This document shows positions 63,383 through 64,000 of a stretch of 64,000 bases of DNA, in pieces (position 1 is the stretch's first letter; each line of letters opens with the position of its first letter). This DNA is from Rubinisphaera margarita. GTDB taxonomy: Bacteria > Planctomycetota > Planctomycetia > Planctomycetales > Planctomycetaceae. Made by a program: the position numbers and the translations under genes. The notes beneath the pieces are model-generated. The model was not told the origin of the DNA. It saw only the letters and a program-made list of their open reading frames with translations, and ran no database searches. The stretch is taken from NCBI RefSeq assembly GCF_022267515.1, contig NZ_JAKFGB010000015.1, positions 124,001 through 188,000 on the forward strand. Direction: 5' to 3'.

Positions 63383-64000
63383 TCAATTGAACCAGATGGC
63401 GAAGCCGATGAACTCTCCGCGAAAAAGACGTCTCATTCGCGAAAAGACTTCGGCGTCCACCGGCCGCTTTTGTACTTCCTGGTACGATTCCAGATAGGGG
63501 GTCGCGGCGGTTCCCTGAATCCAGAGGATCAAATCAAACCGTCTCGGCTCAGTGAAAACGCGGTTCAGGTTGATCCCGTAGGATTTGTTAACATTGGGCC
63601 CTACAGGTGTTGTGACGCGCGGATTTCCCCGCCAGTACGGCAGCAACCTTTCGCCCTGGAATACGGCCTGCAGTTCCTTCATCACTTCAATCCAGCCGGA
63701 GATCATTTCGTCGGTGATCGCAACGTTGGGAATGACCCCCGTCTGTTCCGAATTTGGTAACCATTCCCGATCATTGTCCGTCTCTGCCGTGATCAGTGCC
63801 CAGGACTGCGGGCTCAATTCAGTCATGGCGATCAGATGCTCGATACTGGATCGCATCTTCTCCCGATCGGCGACTTCGAAGTTGATCAAATGGATGAAGG
63901 CGATGAGATCGGCGATGTTTTCAGCACGAAATCCCATGAACATCCCGACTCCTTCCTGCTGCAGTTGAGGGAAGTCCGATTGCACGTCAGGATAAAACAG
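63383..64000 (-). CDS. Hypothetical protein, C-terminal part (runs off right edge)
   Basis: The reading frame is open to the end of the window; about 205 residues are visible and the N-terminus is missing. No family recognised. It is soluble-looking, with helical content at the left (FRAENIADLIAFIHLINFEV, KMRSSIEHLIAMTELSPQSW) and an aromatic C-terminus (FRGEFIGFAIWFN). A middle segment, FQGERLLPYWRGNPRVTTPV, includes NPRV and PVGPNVN. It converges with the DUF1569 gene across a repeat-bearing gap. Confidence 0.6.
   Translation of the reverse strand: MFYPDVQSDFPQLQQEGVGMFMGFRAENIADLIAFIHLINFEVADREKMRSSIEHLIAMTELSPQSWALITAETDNDREWLPNSEQTGVIPNVAITDEMISGWIEVMKELQAVFQGERLLPYWRGNPRVTTPVGPNVNKSYGINLNRVFTEPRRFDLILWIQGTAATPYLESYQEVQKRPVDAEVFSRMRRLFRGEFIGFAIWFN

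Overview
The window is a GC-rich, gene-dense chromosomal segment that almost certainly comes from a planctomycete (phylum Planctomycetota, probably order Planctomycetales). The diagnostic content is a DUF1549/DUF1553 cytochrome gene followed by its DUF1501 partner, two secreted sulfatases, a ThuA-domain protein, an SGNH-plus-'membrane-bound dehydrogenase' protein, DUF1559-type sequences, a Hanks-type kinase with a C-terminal membrane anchor, TadE/TadG pseudopilins, a CobW GTPase and dispersed GGTGCCACTGGCG-type repeats. Starts were chosen from ribosome-binding sites and family fit, and many differ from the longest possible reading frame. No species is named, because nothing in the window supports one.

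Layout. 1-12 kb: 5' part of leuS (minus), a hypothetical/TPR gene pair, a hybrid histidine kinase, a secreted SGNH hydrolase, a sulfatase preceded by a strong promoter and an intrinsic terminator (candidate small RNA or attenuator), a CobW GTPase, an MFS transporter, and a Crp/Fnr regulator with a Crp-like site just downstream of its gene. 12-19 kb: DUF11 repeat protein with a textbook terminator, second sulfatase, a zinc-ribbon/DUF1559/STN-like fusion, an M42-like peptidase. 19.8-22.9 kb (minus): TadE, TadG and a membrane-anchored endonuclease/exonuclease/phosphatase family protein. 23-28 kb: DUF1653 protein, lipoprotein serpin, Ser/Thr kinase, ComB. 28-38 kb: ThuA protein, SGNH/PVC-type protein, a 52-residue membrane protein, an MsrA-MsrB fusion, a DUF374 acyltransferase, a methyltransferase, a ferredoxin-NADP reductase, DUF502 and DUF427 proteins. 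38-46 kb: DUF1549/1553 and DUF1501 genes, an amino-acid-kinase-family protein, a Rieske protein, a secreted alpha/beta hydrolase. 46-51.7 kb (minus): MacB-like permease, voltage-gated K+ channel-like protein, an ABC exporter with degenerate ATPase motifs, an ABC-2 permease.

52-59.4 kb is accessory in character. It starts at tRNA-Pro(CGG) and contains inverted REP-like elements, a truncated IS5-family transposase remnant abutting a repeat found in three nearby copies, a LamG protein, and several unrecognised genes. A well-expressed-looking 439-residue protein (cupin-like) sits inside it. 59.5-64 kb: parallel beta-helix protein, a WYL regulator with a promoter/operator palindrome, divergent SRPBCC and DUF1569 (DinB-like) genes, and an incomplete unknown gene.

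The most interesting signals are the promoter-plus-terminator transcription unit upstream of the first sulfatase, the ATPase-degenerate ABC exporter in a transport cluster, the lipoprotein-SH3-serpin architecture, the zinc-ribbon/DUF1559/STN fusion, and a pair of roughly 95-bp near-identical intergenic repeats 6.7 kb apart.
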